DNA of 64,000 bases from Pilaira anomala (taxonomy: Eukaryota > Mucoromycota > Mucoromycetes > Mucorales > Mucoraceae), in NCBI GenBank assembly GCA_025716855.1, contig JAIXMQ010000012.1:124001-188000 (forward strand). Reading direction: 5' to 3'. Shown here in pieces: positions 50,440-63,717 of the stretch (position 1 is the first letter of the stretch; each line of letters opens with the position of its first letter). Position numbers and translations under genes: made by a program. Under the pieces are notes generated by a model. That model worked only from the letters and a program-made list of their open reading frames with translations. It had not been told where the DNA came from and ran no database searches.

Positions 50440-52032
50440 ATGTCAGACCTAAAACAATTATCTGAAAATAGATACTGGTATGGTATCTTGGCACTCGGTG
50501 CAGTAGTGTTAATATGGGTTTCTTCATCATTTGTTATGAATGTAAATGTTATATACAAACAAAAACATACCATTTTTATTAAAAATAAATATATATATAT
50601 AGAGTTTATTTGGAGATATGAATTACAACAAACCTTTTTTAGTTACTTATCTGAATACTGCAACATTTTCATTTTATCTTATTCCATTATTATTTAAACG
50701 AACTCAACCATCATCACCACAATCGGAATACAGCAAGTAAGCAAAAAAGTATGATTATAGAATTCGTTCTAATTCTTTTTATATAATTACTTCTGTACAT
50801 ATTAGGCTTTTGAATAATGATGAATTAGAGGTAAATATTTGCATTATAAAAAAATAAAATAAGGGGAGATATGATGTGGGCCAAAAAAGGAAATCGTTTG
50901 TTGGGTAACACACATAAACTGATCATCTTTTTTATATTCGTGTGCTGTAGCCAGAAGTCAATTATTCCGCCATCCTTCAATCAACCAATAACAATACTAC
51001 AATATCATCTCATCATCACAAGCTATCTACATATGATACAATTAAATTAAGTTTAGCTTTTTGTATACTTTGGTTTCTTGCAAATTATACTACAAATGCT
51101 AGTCTTGCTTATACAACCGTCGGAAGTAGTACTATCTTAGCCTCCATGTCTGGTAAATTACCAAGTATTTTTTTTTGACATGTATTTATTTGTATTAAAT
51201 TACTATTTATAGGTCTTTTTACTTTAGGCATTGGCGCTTTATTCAAAGTAGAAAAATTAAATCTTTTAAAGATCTTTGCAGTATTTATTAGGTATAAAAG
51301 AATTGTATATTTTTATATACATATACTAATCATCATTAAAGTTTAATTGGTGTATCACTTGTTTCTTATTCAGATCATTTGAGTGGGGGTGTGGATGAAG
51401 AAGTACCTTCAAGTGCATTACCTGCACCACTTATTGGTGATATATTAGCTCTATTAGGTGCAATCTTTTATGGTTGCTACACTACTTTATTGAAATTTAA
51501 AATTGGAAACGAAGATAGAATCGATATGTCTTTATTCTTTGGTTTCGTAGGCGCTTTTAACGTATTGTTACTATGGCCTCTTTTGCCTCTTCTTCATTAT
51601 ATTGGTTTAGAAACATTCGAAATTCCTTCGAGTCCTGTTTTATGGATTGTTATTTTATTGAATGCATTTATTGGAACCTTTCTGTAAGTACTTATTATAC
51701 ACACACATTTTAGTTGCCTTATATTGATCTTTTTTTTTTTTTTTAGGTCTGATTACTTGTGGTTGTTATCTATGCTCATGACTTCACCTTTAGTTGTGAC
51801 TTTAGGCATCTCTTTAACAGTAAAGTATTATACGTATTTATTTATACTTTGATAAATTAACCAAAAAAAAAAAAAAAAATAGATTCCTCTTGCTTTAATA
51901 GGTGATATTTGCTTTAAAGGATTTATGCCTAGTTTTCGCTACGCTATTGGAGCTTGTTTAGTAGTTCTTGGCTTTTTAGCTGTGAATACAGATGCAATGA
52001 AAGAAGCCAAAGAAAAAGATCAAGAAGAGTAA
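50440..52032 (+). CDS. SLC35F5-like drug/metabolite transporter (EamA fold)
   Basis: Polytopic transporter, 368 aa in 8 exons: 50440-50541, 50603-50736, 50806-50830, 50951-51152, 51213-51291, 51342-51683, 51747-51819, 51883-52032. About ten membrane helices alternate through the sequence, including WYGILALGAVVLIWVSSSFV, YTTVGSSTILASMSGLFTLG, LIGDILALLGAIFYGCYTTL and PSFRYAIGACLVVLGFLAV. ANYTTNASLAYTTVGSST and the ALIGDICFKG end are typical of the SLC35F5/THI74 branch, found in vacuolar or endomembranes. The substrate is not known for this branch. Exon 3 is only 25 nt. The C-terminus is charged (KEAKEKDQEE) and presumably cytosolic. Confidence 0.87.
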
Positions 52033-52155
52033 AATAGTAAAAAAAAAAAAAAACCATACAACATATATACCCTTTCTTTTTTTCTCATGCTAGAGAAAAA
52101 AAAACCATCTCCCTTTTTTTGTAAATATATTATATTTTTTTTTTTTTCATCTTTA

Positions 52156-55118
52156 TTATCTTTGTCTTGATGGTCTTGTGACATTATTATTATAAAATTG
52201 ATTATAATCTAATCGAACCACGAGACATAAGAATTGTACAGTTTCTGCCGCAGAATAATAATTCAACGCTTCAATCAATAAACACATGTGATATAAAAAT
52301 GCTTCTTCCATTTTACTTAACATCCTTGCTGAACTTTCAAATAAGTTGCTCGACGTTTCATTCACTCCTGCGTTAGGTACTCCGAATTGATTAATACTTT
52401 GTTCTTGTTCTAAAAGTCCAAGTAGTCCTGTATAGTTTTCTGCTTGCGCTGAAAATTGTAAACATGATCCAATCAACTTATTAAAGATCTATATAAAAAA
52501 AAAATTGAGTTCACCAAAAATGAAGTTTTTTATAAACAAATTTCTCTCTCTCTCTCAGCAACTTACTCGAAGTAATTTAGAGTTTGTCAACATACACTCT
52601 GTTAAACAAGTATCCAAGAAATCCGAATGAAATTGTAATACTTGATCTACTGTCGAGATACTTGTCAAATTCGTTTCTAGGCGTCGATAGTTCGGTTCCA
52701 ATACTTCATTTGTAACATAATATGCAAATTGTTGAACAAACGTCAACATACGATTACGTAATGAAAATATCTTACTCTTCCATTGTTCAATTTCTGGATT
52801 GTTTGATCTCTTTTTCCAAATCTCGTTCTTTTGTTCCATCCATGCATTACATAACAGATCTTCTACGTGTTTCATGTTGAGTATATGACGAAATAAGAGT
52901 TGATATTTTGTTAACGCTTTACGAGAGATGATCAATGAAAGTGGGAACGTTACCGTGTAGTCTAAAATCAATGCTTCGTATCCTGAAAGATCTGTACTGG
53001 TAGGAATCACTGAACTCATCGTACTACTCGATAAACTTTGGCTACGTTCAAATGAATCAATTCGAGGATCTTTGATACCACCACCTTCTATACTACTTGG
53101 GTTGATAATACATAATAGTTGATCAATAAGTCGAAAATGACTCATCGAGACCTTCACATCTTCTTTAAATGGATCATAAGCTGCAACAGAGGATGGGTTA
53201 CGTAATACTAAATCCATCAACGATTGTAATCTACTTTGTGGTATTTTAGAAGCAGATTGTTTTAATTCATCTTTTGCTAAATCTAAAAACGAAGTAAGAA
53301 AATCAGATTGATCCAAAAAGAAGTAATGCTTGATAGATCTAAATAAAAATGTGTTTTAGTAAAAATATGAGTATTTTATACTCCCCCACTCCCTTTTTTT
53401 TTATATACCTTAAACGTCCAATTAATTGTTGATCTTCCATTAATAAATTCAACAACGTTTGATTTGCATACTTGTAAGCAACTTGTAAATTCTTCACGAA
53501 TCGACTACCATCCACTGCAGCCCAGACTTCACTTCGAGTAGACATAAAGGGTCCATTACCACGATCTGAATTGATATTTAATTCTTGTACAAGACCCGAC
53601 ATTTCATTTTGCATCTCTTCTGGGTTAGCAATACTTACTCCACATTCACGTACAACATTTAAGTATTTACCAGCCAGCAAAATCTGTGTTTTCATCGTCT
53701 CTAAAAATATAGGTACCCCGCCTTCTCGAATTGTATATCGCATCTCCCAATACGTATCATTGAAATCTTCCTTCAAGTTTTCTTTGTTTACATTACGTTT
53801 TTCAAGTACCATAAATTCATTGTACGGATCTTTAATTTCTCCATGATAGATCCACGCATTTAATATCTCAAAATAAGGTACCGATGCTGCTGAAAGTAAA
53901 TAGGTATATATTTTTTTACAATTGGGATCACTTAAGAAATAATTTTTTTTGTTTGTTAATATATACTTTAACACTTCAAATACATTCATAAACTTTACCC
54001 ACTTAATCCAATTAATCTTTCTGATAAAATATTTAAAATCGCTCCACCTTTCTTTTCCTCTGGTATTTGTACTTCATCTGTCGCTTCCTCTTTCTGTAAT
54101 CCTTCTATCACCGCATCGAAATCCTCTTCCTCATCTGGCTTTGGTGGAATCTGAATAGATCGAATCGTCATAGCTAAATCATGAAGTACCTTCATGTTCT
54201 GTAATGTATTTTGTGCATAAAACCATAATCGTTGTAAAGTAAATCGTGTAGACGTTTGAAACTGATGTTCTAATTGCGCTATAAATGTCAAATATTCTTT
54301 TAAAAATACTCGGATACCAGAACAAAGTGCATGGTTAATGGTACCGTACTCGTATCGTGCGTATAGCTCTACAAACGCTTGCACTGAGATGTAATACGTT
54401 GCTAATGGTAGTAACTTCTCAACAAGGTGCTTTAGACTTGGGTCAAGTGTTGGGTCGATATCGTATTTTATAGTATTCCATACGTTCGTATCGTCTGTAG
54501 ATGATGCTGTACTATCGTCCATTGGTTCGTCAGGAGACATAGATTTTGGGTAAATGATTTTGATATAAACACCATCAATACCCTTTTAAGTAAAAATAAA
54601 AAATGTTTAGTTTGATATAAATATATACTTTTTGAGGAAAGAAAAAAGTGTTTACCGTTAACACATATAAAAGTTCTTCAATTATAGCATACTCTTGAAT
54701 AGGGGGAGAAAAGTCACCAATGGTATGTTGACCTTCTCTATGAAAAGTAGGAATATCTAAACTTTTATTGTTAACGAGATTCAAATTCACTATTTTTCTC
54801 TACTTTTACCATGAGTAGGTTCTGATGGTTCTGGTTCAAACAATTCAGGTGTTGATCCATAGCGAATATTTGCAAGTTTCTTACTAATCTAATCATGATA
54901 GAATATATAAGATATAGTTTATTATTATTAATTTTTTTCTTTTTTTTTACATTGCTTAGTTGGTTTTCTGATAATAACAGGTTCTTTCTCGCTTGATGAT
55001 TCGTACTTGAACTTGGTTCATTGGAAGGTGTAGTAGCTGACCGAAAAGGTCGTTCGGCTCTAGTTAATGGTGAGCTATTGGGAGATCGACTTATACGTGA
55101 CATATTATAACGAAACAA
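52156..55118 (-). CDS. gamma-tubulin complex component GCP2 (Spc97 family), one disputed intron
   Basis: Microtubule-nucleating complex subunit. Exons on minus: 55118-54951, 54888-54810, 54789-54656, 54582-53999, 53930-53409, 53338-52567, 52488-52156, 863 aa. Recognisable blocks: YAIIEELLYVLTGIDGVYI, HALCSGIRVFLKEYLTFIAQ, SAASVPYFEILNAWIYHGEI, DPYNEFMV, RSIKHYFFLDQSDFLTSFLD, FRLIDQLLCIIN and RLDYNQFY (GRIP1 and GRIP2 regions in order). The step from exon 2 (ISKKLANIRYGSTPELFEPE) to exon 3 keeps frame only if 20 nt (54790-54809) are removed; these start GT and end AG, but 20 nt is far shorter than every other intron here. A frameshift, or a 4-nt microexon with a longer intron, are alternatives. 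Confidence 0.87.
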
Positions 55119-55590
55119 AAGAGAGAAAAAAAAAAAAGGTCAATCGCGGTTCGCGTACCTTTTGAAGCGCGAATTTCTTTTTATTCAAATGGCGAGAATG
55201 TTGTTTGAGTGTGTAGTTACGCCAAACTCGAATAATAAATGTACTACCACTGGTCATAATTGAATATCATATTTGAATAAGATATACTAAAGATATCAAC
55301 CTTGAGTTGCTTAGAAAATAACAAGCTTTAAAATATCAAAAGTTACCTGAAACTGGATTAAAAAAGTTGATACATATTGATAAAACTTTTCAGAAATGAT
55401 TTACTACTTGATATTGAGTAGAAAAGATTTACAAATCCTTTTTCTTTTCTAGTATAAATGTATATACGCACTTCGTTAATCTTTTACTACTTGTTGAATT
55501 TATGCAAAGTATGTGAACAAGACAGGAACAACTTTCGGATAAATAACCTCAAAAAATATTTTTCTTTCTTTTTTAAACTTTTTATTTATC
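55119..55590. other. divergent promoter region, GCP2 / Apc5
   Basis: 472 bp between divergent start codons. No exon or RNA gene seen. Confidence 0.45.
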
Positions 55591-57652
55591 ATGTTAAATA
55601 TTGGATATACTACACCATATCGAATTACTTTGTTATTACTTATTAAGAGACTTTGTAGATACAACTATCCAGAAGATCTAATCTCTAACTTTGTCACATT
55701 CTTAACTAAAAGTATTTTGGTAATAATAAAGAAACTGAGATCTGCATAAAAAAGTTTTGACCCCATTCTATTTAGAATGAAGACTCTATTCGAGAAACTT
55801 GTTCAGAGCCTACGTTAGAACAAGTATTTGATAAGATCAGGAAGTTTAGCGAAAACGAAATGCTCACCAAGGAAACTATTTTTTCTATAAAGAACGAGGT
55901 AAAAAAAAAAAAAAAAAATTAAATACTTTGTTTTCGCGTCAACTTATTCTTATTTTAGCTGGAATCAATCAATGGTCCGTATCAGCTTGATGAATTTATG
56001 ACATGTATGTATTTAAACTGTAACTCTATCTAGAACTATACTGATTATATTTATTACAGCTCTTAGAGATATTGTTGAAGATGAAGAGGAGGTAAATATA
56101 TATATATATAAATCCCCCTACGAAAACTATTTTCCTGATCACAAAAGAAAATGTAGTCAATAGAAAAATATGATATTATTTTGGTAACTTAAAAGATATG
56201 AGCGAGATATAAAGCCCAATCAACTAACAAATAGAATAGGATAGATATAGTGTGATGGGTTTGTTTGTTCGTAGATGTAAAGTAGAATACAGTTTAACTT
56301 CTTTTAAACAATTAATCGATGTCCGAGAAGCATTTAATCAGTATGTCCATGGCGATTCTGGAGACGCACAGTTTTTGAGCGAAAAAAAAGTTAACTGGGC
56401 ATCATCGTACAACATTAGAGAGTTTCTAAAAACACAAGCAGAGAAAATTGAACGTAAAAGTTTTATTTTATTTTAGAAAAATACCATTAATCTATAACTA
56501 AATGATTTAAAAATCAGGTACTGGAACTAGTAATATTAATCCTATAGTGCTTCATAAGTTTCTTGCAGATATGAGTGTAGAAGCCCCTCTTCTTTCGAAT
56601 ATGCATCAAGTACGTTACCTAAATTATATTCGTACAAGAGAATATATACAATCTCTCTCGAGTCTACACCTGTTCTTTGACTATAGTCTTGGTAAAGATG
56701 TGTAATGTATCCATATATTAAAAAAAAAAAAAAATCGCGGCTATTAATTATTTTTTTTGTAGTGGTGTGCAGTATGCTTTACTGAATATTAGTATCTTAG
56801 AATACAAATTCGGTCATTTTTACAACGCTTCATCTTCACTAAACAACGCTCTTTCCGCTGCTAGAAATGCTAATGACGACATTTGTTTACAAGAAGTCCA
56901 ATAGCAAGTATTATTTTCAAAAAGAAAAAGAAAGAGATCTTTGATATTTATATATACTAACTTTATACACAGTTGGATTGAAGTTTGTAGAAAAAACCAA
57001 ACTGTCAACGACAACGCTTCATACAGTGATGATTACATAAATAATATGAATACATTAACCCGTGCACGTGATATGCTTCGTGAAGTAGGTATACACCTAG
57101 AGCTTGAGATACACACAGTACTCATAAATTAAAACATTAGGGTAAATCACCTAGACACGTATTCGAAGCCCTTTATAAAAGCTTGGTTAATATCAAGATA
57201 AAAGAAATAAACAATATGGACCGAGTACAATATTTAGTCTCTAGCTTAGCTTGGCAAAAATATGGTAAGTTTTCAAGTGTAGAGACACCAGAATTTAACA
57301 AGTATATGTACATATATATTAACATGATGGATACAGGGAATAGCACCTTGGCAGAAACATATCTAGCATTAGCTGAAAATTCAAAAGATGAAACCATTGA
57401 AGATATTGAAAAGACGGTTATTTCACATGCAAATATGGTAAAAACCAGAATAATAACAATAAAAAAAATTACTTTTCGTATTAATTATTTTGAAAATAGC
57501 TTCAGTTAATGGGAAATTCAGAAGAAGCCCTTAAGATATTAAAATCGTTCCAAGATAACTATCCTACCGAGAGTGACTTTTTGATGGACTGGAGGCAAAC
57601 AGAAGCACGTATAAAGAGACAATCAAACAAAAAGAGGTACTGATTAAATTAT

Positions 57653-57697
<45 letters not shown>

Positions 57698-58583
57698 ACT
57701 TATCTGTATCATTTTTAGAAATTTTGACATGTTCACAAATCAAGCAGACCTTCTTCAATATACTATCCCACCTTATTCCGAAGAATACTTTAACGCTGTA
57801 CACGATAATGCAGAACGACTGATGAAGCAAGACGAATTCGAAAAAGCACTTTCTGTTCTTGATGAAGTTCACGACTTTATTCGAAAAACAGACCAGACTT
57901 CACAATTAGGATATAATCTAATTTTACAAGCCGTTATTCAGCTGGTATTGTATAATATTCAAATAATCCGGATTTTTTTTTTTTTTGGCATATTCATTTT
58001 TTTTTTTTTTTTTTTTTTTTTGTAGCAAACAAATGATATCAAAGCTTCTATACCCCTTTTAATTGAAGCCATGTCTCTAACTAAAAGATCAAATGACGCT
58101 AAAAACTATTTTAAAGCAACTATAAAATTATCAGAGGCCTACGTACGAACAAAAGATCATACAAAAGTCAAGAAATCGATATTTATGTTAGAGACCATTT
58201 TTCCCAAAGTATTGCTCACAAAGGCAAAATTACTGATTTCTGAATTATATTTAACTTATGCTGAAGCACTTGATACATCAGGTACGTTCAATTCTTGCTA
58301 AAAAAAAAAACAAGATAGAACAGAAACTAATTGTGCTGTTGTATACAGGTAGTCAAACAGATGTTTTAGAATATATTACTCTAGCTGAAAACGGTAAGAA
58401 AATAGCAAATCATACAGTAGAATACATGAACTAATTGCAATGGTAGGTTATCGAGACTTGAATATGAAGACGCAAGTACTTCGTGCACTTCACTTCAAAA
58501 TAATAGTCTTACAAAAAAGAAATTTAAGTCATGAAGTTTTACAAATAGCAACAGAGATTCGAAACATTCAAACACGTCCATAA
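55591..58583 (+). CDS. APC5: anaphase-promoting complex subunit 5 (TPR)
   Basis: Scaffold subunit of the APC/C ubiquitin ligase. 671 aa from exons 55591-55719, 55776-55898, 55959-56004, 56060-56091, 56164-56183, 56251-56453, 56518-56701, 56763-56903, 56973-57084, 57141-57264, 57337-57437, 57500-57636, 57719-57944, 58026-58281, 58349-58393, 58447-58583. Landmarks: N-terminal YTTPYRITLLLLIKRLC, MGLFVRRCKVEYSLTSF, and the TPR-like YALLNISILEYKFGHFYNAS ... ARNANDDICLQEV matching the Apc5 'FGH ... A ... ND.CLQ' helix pair. Oddities: a 20-nt exon (56164-56183), a GC-AG intron with GCAAGT donor (56904-56972), and an intron of 72 nt without stops (57265-57336) that would stay in frame if retained. 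Some of the small-exon boundaries are less certain than the overall identity. Confidence 0.82.
57655..57695 (+). repeat. poly(A) tract inside an APC5 intron
   Basis: About 41 consecutive A within the intron 57637-57718, near its middle. Expected to be length-variable. Confidence 0.85.
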
Positions 58584-58711
58584 TCTATATTTTATAAAAA
58601 TAATATATTTTTTATTATGTATTTACATCTAATTGATTATAATTGAGGAATGAAGTGGGGAAAAGGTGGGGGGGGGGGAGTGGGGAAAAAAGTTGTATAT
58701 CAAAAATTATT

Positions 58712-61700
58712 TTATTTCTTTACACGGCCAGTATAAGTCACCTTATTGTTATTTCTACCCTTCTTCTTGATGACCTTATTCAAAGGAACATAACTGAAAG
58801 GATCCATTTGACCCTTACGCTTAACATCACCACCAGCTCTCTGTAATAATAATGAGTAAATATGTCGAATAAAAAACATGTAAACAAATTTTTTTTTTCT
58901 TACCTTTGATCTGAATTCTTTACCAATCTTTTCAAACTTTTGAGGAGCTCTCTTGACCTTCTTACCCTCTTCACCATCATCAACTTCCATGGCATCATCA
59001 ACAGCATCCTTACCCTTCTTGAACTTAATTCTGTTTCTCTTATCACGAGTGAAACCATCAGGGTTTGTGATATGTTGCATGTAATAATCTTCACCTTGTT
59101 CACCTTGCTCTTCTTGTTGTTGTTCTTCCTTGGTAGGTTCACTGATCATAAGACGACCATCATCACCTTCAGCAAAGGCACCCTTATTACTCTTAACCTT
59201 ACGTTGAGTAGGCTTATTAGAAGAGATACGACCTAAAGCAGAACGATCCAAGAAATCAAGAGGTGCATCTTCACCATCTTCACGAATGAAAGCATTGGAA
59301 ACATTGTTATTCTTCTTCTTTTGCTTTTGCTTTTGTGCTGTGACAGCTGCCTTGACAGTCTTGAGTGTGTCATCTTCTGAATCATCATCATCGATTTCAC
59401 TTTCAGAACCATAAAGAACTTCCTCATAAGCATCTTGGAAGGCTCCCTTCTTGGCAGTAGTACGAGCACCTTCTTCTTCTTCATCACTATCAGCAGCAGC
59501 GTTATTAGCTCCCTTTCTTCTCTTGGCTCTCAAACGACGCTTTTGAATATTGACAATCATCTTACGATCATCTTCAGGCATCAAATTAGCAACGGTATCG
59601 TATCCAAATCGTCTAATCAAACGTTCGAACATGTGTCTGATCTTGACCTTGAAATGACTCTTGTGTTGTTGTTGACACTTGAGCAAAGAGCGAACAATGT
59701 TTTCTAATTGAGGCTGAAGAATACCGATATCTAATACAACAATACAGACCTTGACATAACCAACTGCGGCCTTGACAATTTCACGATTGTTAGAGGCAGC
59801 TAATACGTTAATGGTTTGAAGTAATTCAGATGTTAATTCAACAGGTAACTCATCCTTGAACTCGAAAAAGATACGAGAGAGCGCACCGACAGTAGCACCA
59901 ATCATGTGGGCAGTAGTACCAGCTAAACCGGCAGTTACCATCGTGAAGAATTCAGCAATAGTAGCTTGAGCATCAGGAACAGATTCATCAAAGCCTTCTA
60001 AACGGCTATTCTTAACAACGCCACCTTCCTTCATCTTGTTACCCATGTTGACCAAAAGATCAAAAGCAAAGTTACGAGTCTTTTCGTTATTATCCTTAGA
60101 GGCCAAGACAACTTCAGAAAGAATAGCAGGAATGAAATGAAGGTCGGTGTTGGGTAAAAGAGAAACAACTTCATTCAAGGTCTTGATACGATCTTTCTTG
60201 GCAGAGTTGGTACAGGTGACAGTAGCTTCCAATAAATGGTTTTGTAAGCTATCAATGTCTTGAGAAACAACTTGACGACCATTAGGGCTACTCATCAAAT
60301 GGTTAAGAACCTTGTAACCCTTCTTTTGTAAAGTAGGATCACTTTCCTTGGATAAAAGTTGAGTGAGAGTACCGTTATACAAAAGTGCAGAGGACTCTAA
60401 ATCTAAGAAGGGAATCATGATAATAGCAAGATCCAACATGGTATGAGACATGGGAGGAGGGATAGAGGGATCGTTGCTAGGTGCAGGTTCGTTGGATTCC
60501 AAAGCTTGAGAAAGCATAGCGAGAACCTTTTTGAAAGTAGTGTTGATATCTTCAGGTGTGGTAACAGTAAGGTAAGCCTTAATAACATCAGCCATGAATC
60601 CACGAACTTGAGGAGCAATTTGACTATAGACGTTGAAGAAAACCGCCAAGTAGTTGACAGCAAACTTGCTCATAAAGTTCAAGTTTTCAGCGGCTTGAGC
60701 CTTGGTTAAACCATAAGCTCTCATTAAATGTGCATCATCAGCAGAAGACTTGATTAAAGCTTGGTTCTTTTCAATCAAGAGTTGAAGAGCTTGAGCAATA
60801 GTAGGACGTAATTCGGGTTGAGTATAGAGCAAAGAACTGAATCTTTCAGCAACTGTATCGTTGAATGCACGAGTAAGATCAACAGGAAGATCACAGAATC
60901 CAGGTGCCAAACTCCAGATTTGGTTAACTAAGGTTTCATAAACCTTGGCTTGCATTTCTAAATCACGAGCAGCAGCAGCTTCTCCCTTAGCGGCAAGTCT
61001 ATCACCAAGAGGAATCAAGACATTAACAAAGTAACCGAGAGTGGTGTTGGTAGTATATGTCTTCAAGAGAGGAAGCAAGAAAGCACGACCAATATGAGAA
61101 GAAGAAGTAGGGGCTTCAAGATTAAGAGGAAGAATTCTCAAGAAAAATTCAGGACCCATAGTAGAGATAGCAACACCGAGTGTCTTATCAAGTTGTTCTT
61201 TATAAGCTTCGCTAGGAGAAAGACGAAGTTCACCAAGTAAAGCTAAACATCCGTTCATTAAAGGAGCAGCAGAATGGTTCAATTTATTAAACATGGCTTG
61301 TTGAACAGTCATGACATGAACCCAAGCGGGTTGGAAATGAACACCTAAACCAGCCTCAAGAGATTGGATAATTTCGTTCAAGCCGTTGTTTTGACCAGCG
61401 CTGGCTTGATCAATAAGATCATCAGTTACACAGTATTCGATCAAAGTACTTAAACAGTTGGCAATTTGACGATGACATCTAGAATCTTGTTGAAAATCGG
61501 CAAAGATTAAGTTGAAAACTGTAGAAAGATCATTAGCACATTGTGCGGGGTTAGACCTATTTTTTTTTTTTTCAAAAAAAGAAGATATGCTTAATTATCA
61601 AGTTTCAAAAAGTTTTAAATATAATAATACTTACTTGGCATAAGAAGGGAAAGCTTTTCCAACAATCAAGAGCCAAGTGGGTAAAAGACGTTCATCAACG

Positions 61701-62910
61701 GCAGCAGGCTTTAACTCGCAAATAGCCTATAAATAAAAATAAAACAGTCAATATCCACCTTCCTAATATCAACCATGACTTTTTTTTTAAAAATAATAAT
61801 AATAATAATAATAATCCTTACACGTAACAAACTAGCGAATTTATCTGCATCCATATCAGTATCTTGAGCGTCGAAAAGGGCTTCAAATACATCAAAAGCA
61901 GCCTTGGTGAGAAAGATGTTGTTGAATTTAGGAAGTTGAAGCAAGGTCTGACATAAAGTAGAGAATTTCTATTATAAAAAAAAAATATGTGAGCATTTAA
62001 ATACCATCTCTTTTTTTCTTTCTCTCCCTCTCTCTAAAAAAAAAAAAAACTTACACTAGGGGGCCAATAAGGTACGATGGTTTGAAGCAAAGCAAGCATT
62101 TGTTGAGCAGCATGTTGATCAGACTTAGAGGTTTCATGCAAAACACGAAGAATGAAATCAGCGGTCATGTCAGCAGCAGGGTGAATAATAGTAGGAGGAG
62201 GAGGTCTAGATAAAATGTTACGGACAGCATCTTGAGCTCTCTTACGTGCCTGGATTTTTTTCAAAAAAAAAAAAATGTTAACACAAAGAAAATTATATGC
62301 ATACAATTAAAAGCAACAAAACTACCTTAGGAGATGCATTAGCACTCAAAACAAGTAATAACTGATAAGCCTTCTTAGTAACAGGCATAGACCAATTAGG
62401 TGCATCTTGAGCAGCTAAAAGTTCTTGAAGACATCCAAGAATAGGACGTACAAGAGGTTGTTCATCCTTGTGAGCTTCAAAAGTGTTTTCGAGAATGCTC
62501 ATAATATCTGCAAATTTAGATCTAAGCACGGAATGAGGAAGGCTAAAAAAAAAAAAGGGAAAAGATAAGTTTTACTTGTATATTCCCATTAAAGCATAAT
62601 TGATCCTTACAAAGGGAAAACTTCGTCCAAAATATAAAGCAATGAACCAATCAATTCGCTAGATCCTTGAGAGGATTGCAAAGTAGTCATCTATAGAATC
62701 CATTGTATCGTTAATAGCTGTCAAAAAAAAAAAAAAATCTTTTTCTAAAATAGTTACCAAAGCACCAAAATAAGCAGTAGGAGTCAAAGGTTCATTTTTC
62801 TCGGTAATAGTCTATAATATACATATCAGAATTTATCCTGTGTATTAACTAAAATATAAAATAGACTTACCTCTTCGATAGCGATCAAAGTTTGACCATA
62901 CTATACCATT

Positions 62911-62944
<34 letters not shown>

Positions 62945-63053
62945 AGTACGGCCGTCAAGTCTAGAACTTTCATTTTTTTTAAAATTTTACCAATTTTTGG
63001 TTTGCCAACTTGGAGTTGGCTTGTTTTCTGATTCTCTCTAATTTAGCCTCCAT
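58712..63053 (-). CDS. RRP12: ribosome biogenesis protein Rrp12 (HEAT repeats)
   Basis: Karyopherin-like HEAT-repeat factor for pre-ribosome maturation and export. 1,219 aa, exons on minus: 63053-62991, 62900-62871, 62811-62758, 62690-62611, 62542-62326, 62249-62055, 61968-61822, 61726-61635, 61556-58904, 58840-58712. Starts MEAKLERIRKQANSKLANQK, then LIAIEETITEKNEPLTPTAYFGAL, both typical of Rrp12 N-termini. NUC173-type region: FFLRILPLNLEA, RAFLLPLLKTY, GDRLAAKGEAAAARDLEMQA, LWSLAPGFCDLPVDL (here IWSLAPGFCDLP). The C-terminal ~250 residues are Lys/Glu/Asp-rich with MDPFSYVPLN near the end, as in orthologues. The last intron (58841-58903, 63 nt) has no stop and a length divisible by three, so an unspliced reading also stays open. 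Codon usage in the long exon is noticeably less AT-rich than in neighbours, consistent with high expression. Confidence 0.94.
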
Positions 63054-63643
63054 TAGTTTACTGTAGAGTGATCAAGTTTTAATAAAAGAGATACGAAAGC
63101 AAAGAAAAAGGAAAAAAAAAAAAAAAAAAAAATTCTAAAAAGAAAATTTTCAATATCCGGACTGTTTGTGACTGTGTAGGGTTACTGAATTCGTTTGATC
63201 TGTCAAAAGTTAAAGACCTACATGCTCTTTAAAAAACGTAATTGCAATTGAATCCATGATAAAGTTTCACAAAAGGAAAGCTTTAAAGGTTCAAGAAACA
63301 TAACTTGAATGGATTGAAGTTAAGAAAATAAGTGTAAAATCCAAATAATCTTTCATCGTACACTTTACACATCGTTTAAATGTCAGCAGCATGATTTTTT
63401 TTTGTGGATTGGATAAGAAAATACAAAAGATTGCTTTTAAAACTTGCATAAAAAACAGAAATCCTGTCGTTTTTCTAAAATAGATTTATAACTTTCTAAC
63501 AACATTTACAAATTGATTGATAAAAAAAGTACAATACATATATACATATATCGCACTTCAAGTATTTATTTGAAATTATTATTATTCAAAGTCAAACTTT
63601 ATGCTTCTTTTTTAACTTTTTATAAACAAAAAAGAAAGGTAAT

Positions 63644-63660
63644 CACGTGTATATCACGTG
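63644..63660 (+). promoter_or_regulatory. paired CACGTG boxes upstream of tRNA-Leu
   Basis: CACGTG at 63644-63649 and 63655-63660, 11 bp apart start to start, 57 bp before the tRNA; same arrangement as upstream of tRNA-Trp. Shared longer pattern is TCACGTG, four bases, TCACGTGA. Confidence 0.65.
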
Positions 63661-63681
63661 ATAATACTCTAAAAACAGGGA

Positions 63682-63687
63682 TATAAA
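63682..63687 (+). promoter_or_regulatory. TATA element of tRNA-Leu
   Basis: TATAAA within GGGATATAAATACC, 36 bp before the mature tRNA; positional equivalent of the element at 42048. Confidence 0.5.
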
Positions 63688-63717
63688 TACCTTTTAAAAT
63701 TCAAAAAATCATCAAAT

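Larger units (their letters stand above)
63054..63717. other. intergenic, RRP12 promoter to tRNA-Leu
   Basis: 664 bp. CTGTCAAAAGT at 63200-63210 is the second copy of the motif in the CSN1/STRA6-like promoter. The last 75 bp carry the tRNA-Leu upstream elements. No exon seen. Confidence 0.5.
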
